DNA from: Promerops cafer
Lineage: Eukaryota; Chordata; Aves; Passeriformes; Nectariniidae
DNA: 64,000 nucleotides
Direction of reading: 5' to 3'
Assembly (NCBI GenBank): GCA_013398275.1
Contig: VZSE01010145.1
Span: forward strand, 863,182-927,181
Shown one piece after another: positions 61,101-64,000 of this stretch. Below the pieces are notes generated by a model, which was not told the DNA's origin, searched no databases, and saw nothing but the letters and a program-made list of their open reading frames with translations. The position numbers were made by a program, and so were the translations under genes. Position 1 is the stretch's first letter, and each line of letters begins with the position of its first letter.

Positions 61101-63533
61101 CCATTGCCCTGGGAGGCTGAGGAGATGAAAATATCAGCATTGTGCCTCCTGCAAGGCTTGGGCAAGGTTTGTAAGAGGTTGCTCTGCAAAAATCTGGGAA
61201 AGTGATGAACATTTGAAAATAGGGGTTAAGATAAATTATATGCTCATAGGAATAGGAGAGGGAACATTCCTGACACACAAGTTACATGTCCATTCAAAGA
61301 CCCACTACTATTACATTTCAGGTTACTGCTTCAAAAGGTAAGGATGACAATTATCCAAAGAAACAAAAACTTTTCAAAATTGAACACAGACAAAATAGTA
61401 ATTTTTTCTGTACTCCTCCAGGATGTCTGGGAGGAACTTCTTAAAAGAAAAAACAAACGAACAAACAAAAACCCAGCAAATTTGAGGTAGAGAGGAAACA
61501 GTTTGCACAAATCTATAAACTTCCAGTCAGAGCTTTTCAATATGAACAGTTTAATAAATAAAAATCTAAAAAAAATTAGATGAAGAGGCACTTTACCCAT
61601 CTCTAGAAAAAAAATCCTTTTACTTCTTTCTTCACTTCCATTAGTGATTCCATCAAAAAAGCTAATCCAAATGTTCTCTAAATATTTGATAATTCTATTT
61701 TGACATTTAAACAAGAAAACTATCCCTCTAACAAAGACTTTAATATTTTAACTTCTTCTCAATTTTTACAGGAGTAGCAAAATGATTCAAATACAAGGAA
61801 AAATGTTATACATATGCAAACTGATACTGTCCTCTAAAAGCTGTTTTGTCAGGAAAATTCAATAGCTCCAAGGGAAAGGCTCTCATCTGAAGTATTCTGG
61901 CCCAGTTCTTTGGGACCATGAAATTTAAATAGAGTAAATAAGGGTTGTAAATCCATAAGAGTAAGATCTATTTATAATAGAGCTCAGTAATCTTCAAGCA
62001 CTTCTCATTAACATGACAGTTACATCACCTTTGATTAATATTTTTTCTATTATTTCTAGCTCCATTTTTTGCTGAATAAAAATGCAACATCAGTATCACT
62101 CTGGATATATATGACATCTCCCATTGCAAAGTGATTTTAGCATGCCTTAAAAAAATATCCATTATATATTCTTCTCAGCTCAGCTAGGAAATGAGCCACC
62201 TGTGGTGGGCAGGCAAAGCACAACACAACACATAAGTGAAGTGAAGAGAGAATGGAGATTTTTGTTGGCATTAAAGCATGACCTCAGTGTTATATAACAG
62301 GTCAAGGACTTTTTAAATCCTCTGGGGAACAGAAACCTCTGGCTGGAAGTCTGAGTGCAGAGGAAACAAACCAGTTGAGCCACAATGGAGATGAAGATGA
62401 AGATGACTTGCACTTGCTGGAATCAGGGGTTTGCTGCAAAGGCCTTACATCCTGCATTATGATGATCAACCATGGTTTGACTCAACGGAATGAAACTCTT
62501 CAAAAGAAAAATTTAAAAATTCCTGAACACTCCAATTAGCCTTAAAAATGCAGCAATGGGAATGATGATTGCTGCAAGAGTGGTGCACACTTTGACTTCT
62601 CACAGATTTTAGCAGCCCTCGCACTTTAAACCCACAGCTCAAAGCCAGGGACCTAGAGCACTACCCCAGCAGTGGGGAGGGCTTGGATGGAGGCTTCCAG
62701 GAGCTCTTCAACTCCAAGGACAGCACTCAGCCCTTGCCTTGGGAGACACCAGCCCTGTGATCACTGATACTGACAAACTCAGCCATTTATTGCTCAAGAA
62801 GGATTTTTTTAAAGCTTTTTGTCTCTAATGTAGGCAAATGAGGTCTGCAAATATTCACTAGAGTCAGGCATGCTGTGAGCATCGTCTTAATGAGACCATA
62901 AGGATGCAAGCAGGAAGAGCTATTTCAGCAGGTCTAAAACATAATACCCAACAGTTAGATTTCTTAATTTCACCTAAGTGTGAGCAACTGAGAAGTAGGG
63001 GCAGAAAGCATTTAAAATCAGGAACGAAGCAATACCGTAACTGCCACCGTGGATTTAAAGACAGGACAGCTTTCAAGAGTTGACTGAATCAAGTGAATGC
63101 CCCAAATAATCCCATGGGTATATAGCTCCTGTTCTCTTTTCCAAGCACTCTGCCTTTAGAATAGTTGTCACTGTTTAAGAAACACACTGAACATTCTCTA
63201 CCAAACCCCACATTTAATGCTCATCAACAAGCAGAATATTATTTATACCAGGAATCTCATTTGCTGGCCAGCACAACAAATAACTGGCAGCCTTGACACC
63301 ATCCCTGTGTGCACAGGCAATGTCTCTTAAGCTCCTCTTTTATAATTCCCAAAATTGTGTTTACCTACAGTTTATTAGAATGACTTATTCTTTCAAAAGT
63401 AGCTGAAGTTCTCTTTTTGGTAGAATTCAGGATTTAATGAAATTCTCTTCATGATAATTGTTAACATTTTTGCACAAAACTACCCAGACCCTCATCTATC
63501 TTTTGACCAAAAAGAAAGTCTCTCTCTCTATAG
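58186..63533. other. Noncoding DNA, no gene seen
   Basis: A long anonymous stretch with only a possible old repeat tail at 59000-59066. Frames up to 127 codons (61331-61714 on -) are phenylalanine- and lysine-rich and reflect A/T runs. Short GATGAA repeats at 62389-62407 are trivial. Confidence 0.5.
59000..59066 (+). repeat. Possible ancient LINE/SINE 3' tail
   Basis: The order GAAAGGTGCCCTATATAAAG then GCTTGATATTATTATAAAA resembles the 3' ends of ancient amniote elements, which commonly read AAGGCGCTATATAAATGC followed by a TATTATTAT repeat. Only this tail is recognisable, so the family cannot be fixed. Confidence 0.4.
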
Positions 63534-63620
63534 ACATATATAAAATATATATTTATATATATATAACTATATTATATAATATAAAAATATAATATATATT
63601 TTTATATATGTATATATAAA
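63534..63620. repeat. AT-dinucleotide-rich tract
   Basis: An imperfect TA repeat with A and T runs, from just after a (CT)n start at 63519-63532 to 63620. Multiple self-complementary stretches could extrude as cruciforms. Such tracts are unstable in length. Confidence 0.9.
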
Positions 63621-64000
63621 AGCTATTATTTGCAAGATGTCCTATCAATCAAATTAGCTACTATGTGGTGTAATTCGAGGGCACTTCTACTACAGATTAT
63701 TTTCCACCTAAGGATCTGAGGTGTTTTCCAACCAGCCCATCATGTATTTTGAGTCAGGAGCACAGAGAGCAGATGGGAGCACAGGTCTGGTGCAAGGTCA
63801 CTCAGCAGGGCTGTGGCCACACCAGCCACGGGGCAAGCTGATGGTCTGTGACTTAAAGATGGCATTACACTTTTCCCAGTCATGCTGTTGGTAGGACTTT
63901 GCTAGAGAAAATTCTACTGAAAAGGAGTATTTAACTCAGCTTAATAAGCTCAGATTCTCATCAATATCCTTACATAAATAGAGAAAGAATGGCATCATTG
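63621..64000. other. Noncoding DNA with a doubtful MIR-like stretch
   Basis: Bases 63760-63815 hold AGCACAGAGAGCAGATGGGA and GTGCAAGGTCACTCAGCAGG, an order reminiscent of the MIR core (GGCACAGAGAGGTTAAG, then CAAGGTCACACAGC). The match is weak. No gene reaches the window end. Confidence 0.4.

Overview
This window looks like vertebrate nuclear intergenic or deep intronic DNA, most likely from a bird. It is AT-rich and CpG-poor, and no long open reading frame looks like a real protein. All the translated stretches I examined look like chance frames or belong to degenerate transposons. I find no promoter-exon structure, tRNA, rRNA, CRISPR array, bacterial operon or plasmid/phage feature. The recognisable interspersed repeats are mostly fragments of CR1 non-LTR retrotransposons, with a few faint MIR-like relics. 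There are no Alu or L1 elements, and repeat density is low. That profile fits an avian genome, or less likely another sauropsid.

Layout. From 1 to about 20 kb the sequence is mostly featureless single-copy DNA with three CR1 fragments: an old one at 7.2-7.6 kb on the + strand, a younger one at 9.8-10.1 kb on the + strand, and a short 3' end at 15.96-16.1 kb on the - strand. Between 20.5 and 22.5 kb lies an AT-rich segment that may be conserved, followed by a CpG-enriched block. From 26.7 to 28 kb there are ancient MIR-like and CR1/SINE-like relics. The most striking feature is at 35.5-37.5 kb: a 344-bp segment present twice in direct orientation, 1,615 bp apart, with a single-base length difference. 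Immediately downstream, at 37.8-38.4 kb, is a badly decayed CR1-type reverse transcriptase on the - strand, carrying its own 34-bp tandem duplication.

From 42 to 56 kb several segments look like distal regulatory elements. They have clustered homeodomain cores (TAATTA), E-boxes, local CpG retention and AT-rich blocks, at about 42.2, 45.9-46.3, 50.9-51.25 and 55.1 kb. These calls rest on composition and motifs only. At 57.4-58.2 kb lies the clearest transposon, a sense CR1 copy that joins the ORF2 linker region directly to the 3' untranslated region, so the reverse-transcriptase domain is missing. The window ends with an AT dinucleotide-rich tract at 63.5 kb.

The genes do not work together in any visible way because no gene is evident. 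The plausible biology is a gene desert or large intron carrying candidate enhancers, with old CR1 debris and one very recent local duplication. I see no previously undescribed protein or RNA system that I could defend.
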